From Anaerosporobacter sp031551385 (lineage in GTDB: Bacteria > Bacillota > Clostridia > Lachnospirales > Lachnospiraceae), in assembly GCF_031551385.1 (NCBI RefSeq), contig NZ_JAVBNS010000009.1, positions 105,051 through 169,050 on the forward strand: DNA of 64,000 nt, in the 5' to 3' direction. The first letter of the stretch is position 1. Each line of letters opens with the position of its first letter. The notes under the pieces were generated by a model. The model saw only the letters and a program-made list of their open reading frames with translations. It ran no database searches and was not told where the DNA came from. Below, piece by piece: positions 34,196 through 41,891 of this stretch. Made by a program: the position numbers and the translations under genes.

Positions 34196-35506
34196 TTATT
34201 CTTGTATGACAAGTTGTTGAACAAAAAAATCACCCTGTATTTCAGTTATATTTTCCACGTTTTCATAGTCTGCTAAAAGCTCTCTTACATTTGCTAGTCC
34301 TAGTCCGCGTGAATCTCCTTTGGTGGAAAATCCCCTTTTACGCATCTGTGCAAGAGAAACGCCAGTGTTTTGAAATGTATTACGAAGAGTGAAAACCATA
34401 GAATCTGGATTTTGTATTAGATTCAGTTCAATTCGTTTGGTGTCACATGTTTCAGTAGCTTCCATTGCATTATCAAGAAAGATACCTAAGATTCGTGAAA
34501 AGTCCACTGTATGGAGGGGAATGTGACGAATCTCATCTAAGATATCGATATATACTTCAATACCATGTTCGTGTGCCTGCATGAGTTTAGAGGATAGAAC
34601 ACCTTTGATACCCTTATCTTGAATATGGGAAAGCTGAGAAAGTCGGTAGTTTCCTTGGTTTAATGCAGCATTAGTTGGTAAGATTTCTTTTTGAAAATGT
34701 TCAGTGAGCCCGTCTATGTCTCGATCTTGGATGAAACCATAGATGGAGAGGAGAATGTTTGTATAGTCATGTTTAAAAGAGCGAAGTTTTTCATTCATCG
34801 CTTCCATCTGGCGAGTATATTCGGCGAGGCTTTCCTGATGTTCCTGCTCAAATCGCATACGGGATTTTTCACGAAAAAGACGAAACATAACCAGTGTGAG
34901 AGCTAGTGTAAGTACTACATAGAGCGCGAAAATACCGAGGGTTGCAATCATTCCCTTTAATGGATAACTCATAGCACGTATATAGTATAGGTTTACCAAA
35001 AATACAATGGTGCAGAGTACGATGCTGGCACAAACTAAGATTGCCATCTCACGATAGTCTTGGTTTTGAAGAAGAAGGATTGCTTTTTTCAAAAAATGCT
35101 TTGAAAGATAAGCAAGGAGTACAGCAAGTATCGTTGTGATTAGCAATACGCAGAGGCATGGAAGTAGTGTTTGGTACAATGTTTCTGATGTAACTTTGAG
35201 TAGTGCCATAGCTGCTGCTTCAACCGTATTATTACAAAAAGCAATGAGTAGGTATGCAAGTGGTATGTAAATCAGTTGTATCAAAGAACATTTTAGTATC
35301 ATGTAAGTTGCGAATGCCATAAGAGGAAACAGAAGTAGCCATATATGTTCGCGTATTGATAATGAATAACATATTATCAAATGAATAGATAATAAAGATA
35401 TAATATGTAATAGATGTGTCTTCTTAGAAACCCCAGTTTGTATCCATATCGTTAACACAATTGGGATCCATAAACAAGCAAAAATACTTGTAATAACGTT
35501 TATCAT
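34196..35506 (-). CDS. AgrC-like GHKL histidine kinase (full-length copy)
   Basis: 436 residues. Six or so membrane segments (1-205), then RSFKHDYTNILLSIYG (phosphoacceptor His), FLDNAMEATE (N box) and KGDSRGLGLANVREL (G box). Family HPK10, which senses cyclic thiolactone peptides such as the product of the agrD gene at 36999. GGAGG lies 8 bases ahead of ATG 35506. A very similar copy lies upstream on the same strand (35624-36754) and lacks 59 residues after the His region. Confidence 0.92.
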   Translation of the reverse strand: MINVITSIFACLWIPIVLTIWIQTGVSKKTHLLHIISLLSIHLIICYSLSIREHIWLLLFPLMAFATYMILKCSLIQLIYIPLAYLLIAFCNNTVEAAAMALLKVTSETLYQTLLPCLCVLLITTILAVLLAYLSKHFLKKAILLLQNQDYREMAILVCASIVLCTIVFLVNLYYIRAMSYPLKGMIATLGIFALYVVLTLALTLVMFRLFREKSRMRFEQEHQESLAEYTRQMEAMNEKLRSFKHDYTNILLSIYGFIQDRDIDGLTEHFQKEILPTNAALNQGNYRLSQLSHIQDKGIKGVLSSKLMQAHEHGIEVYIDILDEIRHIPLHTVDFSRILGIFLDNAMEATETCDTKRIELNLIQNPDSMVFTLRNTFQNTGVSLAQMRKRGFSTKGDSRGLGLANVRELLADYENVENITEIQGDFFVQQLVIQE

Positions 35507-35623
35507 AAAAAAACCTCCAGAAAATAAATGTCAATAGTATATTATAATGCAAATTAGAAATTGTCAAGTTTTGTTACTTTATATTAAAATTTTTGGGAAA
35601 AATGTAAAATTAATTTTCTTTCT

Positions 35624-36754
35624 TTATTCTTGTATGACAAGTTGTTGCACAAAAAAATCACCCTGTATCTCCGTTATATTTTCCACATTTTCATAGCGCG
35701 CTAAAAGCTCTCTTACATTTGCCAGTCCTAATCCGCGTGAATCTCCTTTGGTGGAAAATCCTCTTTTACGCATCTGTGCAAGAGAAACACCAGTGTTTTG
35801 AAATGTATTACGAAGAGTAAAAATCATAGAATCTGGATTTTGAATTAGATTCAGTTCGATTCGTTTGGTGTCACATAGCTCTGTAGCTTCCATTGCATTA
35901 TCAAGAAAGATACCCAAAATTCGTGAAAAGTCCACTGTTTGGATGGGAATAGGACGAATCTCCTCCATGTCGCTGTCTTCAATGTAACCGTAGATGGAGA
36001 GGAGAATGTTTGTATAGTCGTGTTTGAATGAACGAAGTTTTGCATTCATCGCTTCCATCTGGCGAGTATATTCTGCGAGGCTTTCCTGATGTTCCTGCTC
36101 AAATCGCATACGGGATTTTTCACGAAAAAGGCGAAACATAACTAGTGTGAGAGCCAGCGTAAGTACAACATAGAGAGCGAAAATACCGAGGGTTGCAATC
36201 ATTCCCTTTAATGGATAACTCATAGCACGTATATAGTATAGGTTTACCAAAAATACAATGGTGCAGAATACAATGCTGGTACAAACTAAGATTGCCATCT
36301 CGCGATAGTCTTTGTTTTGAAGAAGCAGGATTGCTTTTTTCAAAAATTGCTTTGAAAGATAAGCAAGGCTGATGGCAAGTATTGTTGTGATTAGTAATAC
36401 GCAGAGGCATGGAAGTAGTGTTTGGTACAATGTTTCTGATGTAATTTTGAGTAGTGCCATAGCTGCTGCTTCAACCGTATTATTACAAAAAGCAATGAGT
36501 AGGTATGCAAGTGGTATGTAAATCAGTTGTATCAAAGAACATTTTAGTATCATGTAAGTTGCGAATGCCATAAGAGGAAACATAATCAGCCATACATATT
36601 CATGTGTTGGTAATATAGAACATATTAAAAAAATAAAAAATAAAGATAGAATATGTAATAAATGCTTTTGTCTAGAAACTCCAGTTTGTATCCAAATTGT
36701 TAACACAATTGGGAGCCATATAGCAGAAAAGATATTTGCAATAATAGTTATCAT
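35624..36754 (-). CDS. AgrC-like kinase duplicate with in-frame deletion after the His box
   Basis: 376 residues, nearly the same as the kinase at 34196 along most of its length, including the last codons and the ribosome site. The paralogue reads IYGFIQDRDI, then 59 further residues, then DEIRHIPLHTVDF; this copy goes from IYGYIEDSDM straight to EEIRPIPIQTVDF. The lost piece covers the second helix of the dimerisation/phosphotransfer domain, so kinase activity is doubtful while the membrane sensor part is whole. ATG 36754 follows GGAGG; an upstream ATG at 36781 lacks a site. It may act as a decoy receptor or be decaying. Confidence 0.88.
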   Translation of the reverse strand: MITIIANIFSAIWLPIVLTIWIQTGVSRQKHLLHILSLFFIFLICSILPTHEYVWLIMFPLMAFATYMILKCSLIQLIYIPLAYLLIAFCNNTVEAAAMALLKITSETLYQTLLPCLCVLLITTILAISLAYLSKQFLKKAILLLQNKDYREMAILVCTSIVFCTIVFLVNLYYIRAMSYPLKGMIATLGIFALYVVLTLALTLVMFRLFREKSRMRFEQEHQESLAEYTRQMEAMNAKLRSFKHDYTNILLSIYGYIEDSDMEEIRPIPIQTVDFSRILGIFLDNAMEATELCDTKRIELNLIQNPDSMIFTLRNTFQNTGVSLAQMRKRGFSTKGDSRGLGLANVRELLARYENVENITEIQGDFFVQQLVIQE

Positions 36755-36998
36755 ATAAAACCTCCAGAAAATAAATGTCAATAGTCTATCATAGTGTGAA
36801 ATGAAATGTGTAAAGTTATGGTATTTGTTTGCTTGTTAAATTGTTTAGAATAAGATTTTTTTGATTTTTCGTAAAAGAAATAAGAATGATTTACGAAAAG
36901 TAATTCTTTTTGATGTTTTATTCAAATTTTTTTATAGAAGTGAAAGAAAGATTATAATTGTGATATAACATAGAAAACGAAAAAAATGGAGAATAAAT

Positions 36999-37151
36999 AT
37001 GACAAATTTAAAAAGTATTTTAAAAGAATGTGCATTAAAAACAGGGGAGATAACTCTTTGGAAAAAAGCAAGTGCTTTCTGTTACTGTGAAGTTCCTACA
37101 CCAACCGAGTTACTTAAATTAAAACAAGAAATCACAAAAAAAACTGCGTAG
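36999..37151 (+). CDS. agrD: AgrD-like precursor of a cyclic (thio)lactone autoinducer
   Basis: 50 residues: an amphipathic N-terminus (MTNLKSILKECALKTGEI), a core around SAFCYCE and the conserved acidic/Pro tail EVPTPTELLKLKQ that AgrB recognises in AgrD proteins. It lies convergent with agrB and on the strand opposite the two kinases. The ring Cys is probably one of the two in AFCYC; the exact mature peptide is unclear. TGGAGA precedes the ATG; a TATAAT at 36953 is a possible -10. Confidence 0.75.
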   Translation: MTNLKSILKECALKTGEITLWKKASAFCYCEVPTPTELLKLKQEITKKTA

Positions 37152-37177
37152 CTTATTACGAGCTATGCAGTTTTTTT
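37138..37177. terminator. Bidirectional terminator inside the ends of agrD and agrB
   Basis: AACTGC-G-TAGCT pairs with AGCTA-T-GCAGTT, flanked by A and T runs. The stem holds the final codons and stop codons of both convergent genes, which therefore both end in KKTA. Confidence 0.88.
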
Positions 37178-37726
37178 GTGCCTAGGTATAGCAGATATCG
37201 CAACGGTAGCACCGATAAAGATAGCTCCTTGTACTAGGTGAACACCACCAAGATAAAATCCAATTCCCAATCCAGCAAGATAGATGAATAAAGTAATGCA
37301 TTTGCGTTTTAAAATCATATTATATTCCAGCTCGTCATCTTCTTTTAAAAAAGGTACGGAATAAGCGAGTAATCCAGTTGTTCCAACGATAAGTGCACAT
37401 CGCACGATAAGGGGAAGTGAAAGAAACATTCCGATTCCAGGGAAAAGTACAATCACAGTAAAGCTAAAAATACCACAAGCCAGGTTACTTTGAAAATGTC
37501 GCCCGCCAGAATATCTTCGAAGTAATAACAGATAGATGGAGGCAAAAACAGCTTGTGGAAGAAGTCCCATTGGCCATGCAATTAGAAGATTGATGGTTAG
37601 CTTTAAGAATTCGTTTAGAAATACCTCTATACCATATATAAGTAGAATATGCTCTGTATCCTGCTTGGGTGTATCTTTATCAAGTATGTTGGCAATGACT
37701 ATGGAAAGTTTATGTTGTAAGTCTAT
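37163..37726 (-). CDS. agrB: AgrB-like peptidase, apparently starting at ATA
   Basis: The membrane protease that cuts and cyclises AgrD. The active site is LLRRYSGGRHF (His of the family; the catalytic Cys follows in NLACGIFSF). Only 135 residues follow the first ATG (37570), which lies inside the protein; the frame is open 52 codons further and reads IDLQHKLSIVIANI, YGIEVFLNEFLKLTINLLIA, the normal AgrB N-terminus, giving 187 residues, the usual size. No ATG, GTG or TTG is in that part; GGAAGGGAG lies 8 bases ahead of an ATA codon at 37726. So translation either starts at ATA or the start codon has been lost. Confidence 0.8.
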   Translation of the reverse strand: MDLQHKLSIVIANILDKDTPKQDTEHILLIYGIEVFLNEFLKLTINLLIAWPMGLLPQAVFASIYLLLLRRYSGGRHFQSNLACGIFSFTVIVLFPGIGMFLSLPLIVRCALIVGTTGLLAYSVPFLKEDDELEYNMILKRKCITLFIYLAGLGIGFYLGGVHLVQGAIFIGATVAISAIPRHKKTA

Positions 37727-37785
37727 TTTAACTGCTCCCTTCCTATTTTATCAATAAAATGTGTAAAGTAATCATAACGCTCCAT

Positions 37786-37814
37786 ATTATAATGGAATTT
37801 AGATGTAAAATCAA
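37786..37814 (-). promoter_or_regulatory. Candidate agrB promoter
   Basis: On the minus strand TTGATT (37814-37809), 17 bases and TATAAT (37791-37786), about 60 bases ahead of the assumed agrB start. Confidence 0.55.
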
Positions 37815-38101
37815 TCCTTTTGTGTGTATTGTTTACAACCTAAGAAGAAGGGAAAAAGGAACGAACATAAAAAAATCAGGGATAAACGTTAAAAAAAGTG
37901 TTTCAAAAATACAGAAAGATAGCAAAAAAGGCTCTTTATGCAATTTTGCTACAAAGCATAAATGCCTATGTATAATACACCTATACAACAGAGTACAGAG
38001 AAAAACAAAAGCAGAGAGGTATACATCTTTGCAGTACATAGAAATTCTGTACAATAAAGTATAAAAAAATAAAAGTAAAGAAAAGAGAGGAAAGAAAAAC
38101 A
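37792..38101 (+). promoter_or_regulatory. Leader region of the lanthipeptide precursor operon
   Basis: About 300 bases between divergent agrB and lanA1. Repeated short blocks near the gene (ACACCTATACAAC, GAGGTATACATC, GCAGTACATAG, TCTGTACAATA) could be LytTR sites, and TATAAT at about 37971 may be a -10. A 101-codon frame (37759-38064) has no ribosome site and a biased composition and is not believed. Confidence 0.4.
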
Positions 38102-38302
38102 ATGAGTAAAACAGAAATGAGAAATCAATACGAAGAAAAAGTAGCAACAACAAATGTAACAGAGGAAATCAAAGAACAAGACTTAGAAGGTCAAGTAGCC
38201 GGAGGCGGTTGGAGCACAGCAATCCAATTGACATTAGCAGGAAAATGCGGAAAAGCATTTACCGTATCATATGAATGCACAAGCAACAATGTAAAATGCT
38301 AA
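38102..38302 (+). CDS. Lanthipeptide precursor 1 (class II)
   Basis: 66 residues. The leader MSKTEMRNQYEEK...EIKEQDLEGQVAGG is acidic and ends in the GG site for a C39 exporter. The core GWSTAIQLTLAGKCGKAFTV continues SYECTSNNVKC with three Cys and many Ser/Thr. FTVSYEC matches the lipid II-binding ring of the mersacidin/lacticin 481 type (compare TVSYEC in mutacin II). GAGAGGAAAG lies ahead of the ATG. LanM at 41892 is the expected modifier. Confidence 0.92.
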   Translation: MSKTEMRNQYEEKVATTNVTEEIKEQDLEGQVAGGGWSTAIQLTLAGKCGKAFTVSYECTSNNVKC

Positions 38303-38374
38303 ATAGCACTAAGAATCTTATAAAGTGTTACATAATTAAAAAAGAAAAAACAAAATAGAGAGGAAAGAAAAACA

Positions 38375-38578
38375 ATGAGTAAAACAGAAATGAGAAATCA
38401 ATACGAAGAAAAAGTAGCAACAACAAATGTAACAGAGGAAATTAAAGAGCAAGACTTAGAAGGTCAAGTAGCAGGTGGAGGTTGGAGCACAGCAATCCAA
38501 TTAACATTAGCAGGAAAATGCGGAAAAGCGTTTACTGTGTCATATGAGTGCACAAGCAACAATGTTAAATGTGGCTAA
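38375..38578 (+). CDS. Lanthipeptide precursor 2, almost identical to precursor 1
   Basis: 67 residues. Leader and core match precursor 1 except for one extra Gly at the end (NVKCG). The upstream untranslated block (GAGAGGAAAGAAAAACA) is repeated too, so this is a recent tandem duplication. Silent changes between the copies show that both have been kept for some time. Confidence 0.92.
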   Translation: MSKTEMRNQYEEKVATTNVTEEIKEQDLEGQVAGGGWSTAIQLTLAGKCGKAFTVSYECTSNNVKCG

Positions 38579-38656
38579 GAATAGTATGAAGTCTTAATAT
38601 AGATTAAGAAAAGAAAAATAAAAAAGAAAAAACAAAACAGAGAGGAAAGAAAAACA

Positions 38657-38860
38657 ATGAGTAAAACAGAAATGAGAAATCAATACCAAGAAAAAGCAGT
38701 AACAACAAATGTAGTAGAGGAAATCAAAGAGCAAGACTTTGAAGGTCAAGTAGCAGGTGGAGGAGCGCGTACAGCAGTCCAATTAACGATGGCTAATAAA
38801 TGCGGAAATTTTTTCACAATATCATATGAATGCACAACACCACATAAAGCATGTGCTTAA
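38657..38860 (+). CDS. Lanthipeptide precursor 3, diverged core
   Basis: 67 residues. The leader is nearly that of the other two (MSKTEMRNQYQEKAVTTNVV, EGQVAGG), but the core changes: GARTAVQLTMANKCGNFF, then TISYECTTPHKACA. The TISYEC ring is kept and the three Cys positions are close. The leader conserved while the core differs points to one LanM acting on all. It may give a peptide of different spectrum or act with the others. Confidence 0.92.
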   Translation: MSKTEMRNQYQEKAVTTNVVEEIKEQDFEGQVAGGGARTAVQLTMANKCGNFFTISYECTTPHKACA

Positions 38861-38891
38861 GCTATATAAAAATAAGTAAATAATTAAATAT

Positions 38892-38915
38892 GGGGATGTG
38901 TTTGGTCACATCCCC
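38892..38915 (+). terminator. Hairpin after the precursor genes
   Basis: GGGGATGTG pairs with CACATCCCC around a TTTGGT loop, without a T tract. A partial terminator or mRNA-stabilising hairpin here would keep precursor mRNA levels above those of the transporter and LanM genes. Confidence 0.7.
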
Positions 38916-39076
38916 AAGATAATAGAGATGTATATCTTGGATTTTCAAAATGCAGGATAAAGAAATCAAAGATAACGAATAAGTAAGAATAAAAGTTGTC
39001 CGATATTTTGAGAATCTAAGCTTTATTGCAGAATGGAAAATAAAACCATATAAACAAATATAGGAGGAACAAAAAT

Positions 39077-39844
39077 ATGAATACGATTTTAACAGTAGAA
39101 CATGTAAAAAAAATTTATGGATCTAAGGAAAATCAGACAAAAGCACTTGACGACATTTCATTTGATGTGGAGGAGGGGGAATTTATTGGAATTATGGGTG
39201 TGTCTGGTTCTGGAAAGACGACACTTTTGAACTGTATATCTACAATTGATACGGTAACTTCAGGTTTGATTGAAATTGATGGTTCTGATATAACGAAGCT
39301 GAAAGGAAACAAGTTATCCGATTTTCGAAGAGAAAAGCTCGGATTTATCTTTCAACAGTTTAATTTACTTGATACACTGACGGCATATGACAACATCGCA
39401 TTGGCATTATCTATTTTAAAAGTCTCTGTAAAGGAAATAGATGCTCGTATCCGTCAAGTGGCGGAGCTTTTGAATATCAAGGAAGTGTTGGAAAAATATC
39501 CGTATGAAATGTCAGGAGGACAGCAACAACGTGTTGCAGCAGCTCGTGCAATCATTACCAATCCTGCATTGATATTAGCAGATGAGCCAACAGGAGCATT
39601 AGATTCAAAATCTGCTAAAATGTTATTGAATCAATTAACGGAGTTAAACGATAATCAGAATGCTACGATTATGATGGTAACGCATGATTCGTTTTCTGCG
39701 TCTTATTGTAAACGAATCTTATTCATTAAAGATGGCCGTATCTTTCATGAACTTAGAAAAGAAACAAATACACGAAATGAATTTTATCAGAAAATTCTAA
39801 GTGTTGTGGCAAAACTGGGAGGAGAGGATGACAATGAGGCTTAA
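39077..39844 (+). CDS. BceA-like ABC ATPase, probable lanthipeptide immunity
   Basis: 255 residues with GVSGSGKTT, LSGGQ-type SGGQQQR and LILADEPTGALD, the plan of BceA/LolD-type ATPases that power FtsX-like permeases. Placed between precursors and LanM, it most likely defends the producer against its own peptides. Its end overlaps the permease gene by 17 bases if the permease starts at 39828. Confidence 0.9.
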   Translation: MNTILTVEHVKKIYGSKENQTKALDDISFDVEEGEFIGIMGVSGSGKTTLLNCISTIDTVTSGLIEIDGSDITKLKGNKLSDFRREKLGFIFQQFNLLDTLTAYDNIALALSILKVSVKEIDARIRQVAELLNIKEVLEKYPYEMSGGQQQRVAAARAIITNPALILADEPTGALDSKSAKMLLNQLTELNDNQNATIMMVTHDSFSASYCKRILFIKDGRIFHELRKETNTRNEFYQKILSVVAKLGGEDDNEA

Positions 39845-41858
39845 ACTTATATTTCAAAATCTACGAAGAAACATGAAAGATTATGGAATTTATTTTTTGA
39901 CTATGATGATGTCAATTGGTATATTCTATGCGTTTAATGCCGTGTCCGAAGCGGAAGCGCTACAACATTTAGGAGAAGTCAGCAAGTTTATGGATATTTT
40001 ACAGGATATCATAGAAGCTTCCTCTGTAGTAATTGCAATTATGCTTGGATTTTTGATTTTATACGTTAATCGTTTCTTATTAAAACGAAGAAAAAAGGAA
40101 TTGGGAATCTATATGCTTCTTGGAATGAAGAAAAGAAAGATTTCTGGGATTTTTGTGGGAGAGACGTTGGTAATCGGAATTGCTTCGTTGGCGGCAGGTA
40201 CGTTGTTTGGAGTGTTAATAGGGCAGATATTGGTTCTGTTTGCAATACAAATGTTTGGCGGGAATGTTAGTGCATTTCATTTGACTTTTTCTAGTCATGC
40301 ATTTGGTGTGACACTGCTGTGTTTTGCAATTATTTATGTAATAGCAGCAATATTTAATGTAAGTACGGTATCCAAAGTAAGATTGATTGATCTACTGATA
40401 GCGGATCGTAAGAATGAGGAATTGAAAAAACAGAAGACGTGGATTAATCTATCTGTACTTTTGATTGGAATAGTGTGTGTCATTCTAGCGATGCTTCAGT
40501 TTAAGACAGAGGATTTGCTTCCAACACCCAAGGCTGGAGTTAGGGGAATTCTCTTTATGGTTGTTGCAACAATTTGTATTTTCTATGCGGTTGCGACAGT
40601 TGCTATGGGACTATTAAAAAAGAATAGAAAGCTGTATTACAAAAATATTAATAGTTTTTTAATTCGTCAAATTGGAAGTAAGATGCAAAGTAATTTCATC
40701 TCGATGGCAATGATTTGTCTGCTGCTTACAGCAACGCTGGTTGCGATTACCACAGGTACTAGCATTGCACTTACGATGGATCAGATGTCAGAAGATTTTG
40801 CACCATATGATTTTGTATTACTTTATGAGGATAGCGAGGAGACTACGCAGGAAAAAGTAGATGTTTTGGAAAGAGCAAAACATTATGAGGATCCCGTTGA
40901 TTTAGCGCCGATGATGGCATCAAGTTATCAATTTCAAGGAAAATCTGCAGATATCACATATAAGCAGCTGTTTGAAGGTCAGGACGTACAACTATATATT
41001 CATGATGAAAAAATGGGATTGTTGGATAAAGATGTGTGGATGATAGGAATCAGTGATTTTAATGCATTGTTGCGTCTACAAAACAAAGAAGAACTGGAAC
41101 TTCCAAAGGATGGATTTTATCTAAATTGTAACTATAAGGGAACAATGAAGTATATTGATGCATTTATAAAAGAAAAAGACAGTCTCGTCGTTTATGGTAC
41201 AGAGTTAAAGCTTGCTGACAAAAAGCGACTAGACTATGTCTATCTGGAGACTGCAATTGGAGATAATGACAGAGGTACGTTGATTGTGCCAGATGCAGTA
41301 GCAATGAGGGCAGAGGGAGAGTACTATGTTCTTCAAGGAAACTGGAAAAAAGGAGTTACTGGTGAGCAGGGCAATGAAGCATTGTCAAAGCTGAATATCG
41401 ATACACTGAAAACGTCTCCATTTGATTGGACTTCCGCGGCGCGTATGAAAACAATGCAGTATGCAGCACAAGGGCTTCCCGTATTTTTATGTATGTATAT
41501 TGGATTTGTTTTTCTATTGATTTGTGTTGCGCTTATTTCGGTTGAGCAGCTTACAGAGGCTGAGGATAATCAGAAACGTTATCTTGTATTAAAAAAACAG
41601 GGCGTACCGGAAACTATGATGAAGGGAACGATATACAAGCAGGTAGGGGTGCACTTTGGAGTGCCTTTGGTTTTGGCTGGAGTCTATACAATGGCAGCGA
41701 TGCCGTTCATTACAAAACGTGTCAGTGACTTTTTGAATATGGAAGTAGGCACGAATATGATTGCGACTTTGCTTGTGATGCTTGTGATTTATGGTGGTTA
41801 TTATGGGGTTACCTGTTTGGTTTGTGGGAAAATGCTGTTGGTAAAAAAGAAAAAATAA
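39828..41858 (+). CDS. BceB-like FtsX-type permease
   Basis: About 676 residues. Ten membrane segments in the BceB pattern (1+3+2+...), with a large outer domain at about 310-530 that binds the antibiotic or lipid II complex. ATG 39828 or 39834 suits GGAGGAGAGG; the frame from TTG 39801 lies inside the ATPase gene. Works with the ATPase upstream. No BceRS-type sensor pair is next to it, so regulation probably comes from the cluster's LytTR proteins. Confidence 0.9.
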   Translation: MTMRLKLIFQNLRRNMKDYGIYFLTMMMSIGIFYAFNAVSEAEALQHLGEVSKFMDILQDIIEASSVVIAIMLGFLILYVNRFLLKRRKKELGIYMLLGMKKRKISGIFVGETLVIGIASLAAGTLFGVLIGQILVLFAIQMFGGNVSAFHLTFSSHAFGVTLLCFAIIYVIAAIFNVSTVSKVRLIDLLIADRKNEELKKQKTWINLSVLLIGIVCVILAMLQFKTEDLLPTPKAGVRGILFMVVATICIFYAVATVAMGLLKKNRKLYYKNINSFLIRQIGSKMQSNFISMAMICLLLTATLVAITTGTSIALTMDQMSEDFAPYDFVLLYEDSEETTQEKVDVLERAKHYEDPVDLAPMMASSYQFQGKSADITYKQLFEGQDVQLYIHDEKMGLLDKDVWMIGISDFNALLRLQNKEELELPKDGFYLNCNYKGTMKYIDAFIKEKDSLVVYGTELKLADKKRLDYVYLETAIGDNDRGTLIVPDAVAMRAEGEYYVLQGNWKKGVTGEQGNEALSKLNIDTLKTSPFDWTSAARMKTMQYAAQGLPVFLCMYIGFVFLLICVALISVEQLTEAEDNQKRYLVLKKQGVPETMMKGTIYKQVGVHFGVPLVLAGVYTMAAMPFITKRVSDFLNMEVGTNMIATLLVMLVIYGGYYGVTCLVCGKMLLVKKKK

Positions 41859-41891
41859 TAAGGAAATCTTTTGGATTTGGAGGATAGATAC

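Larger units (their letters stand above)
38102..38860 (+). repeat. Three tandem lanA units
   Basis: Units start at 38102, 38375 and 38657 (spacing 273 and 282 bases) and repeat both the ribosome-site block and the leader-coding part. Sequence drift is concentrated in the 3' half of the third unit. Confidence 0.9.

Noticed and set aside
37759..38064. 101-codon plus-strand ORF between agrB and lanA1
   Set aside because: No ribosome site before its GTG, lysine-rich composition from AT-rich leader DNA, and it covers the probable promoter of the lanA genes.
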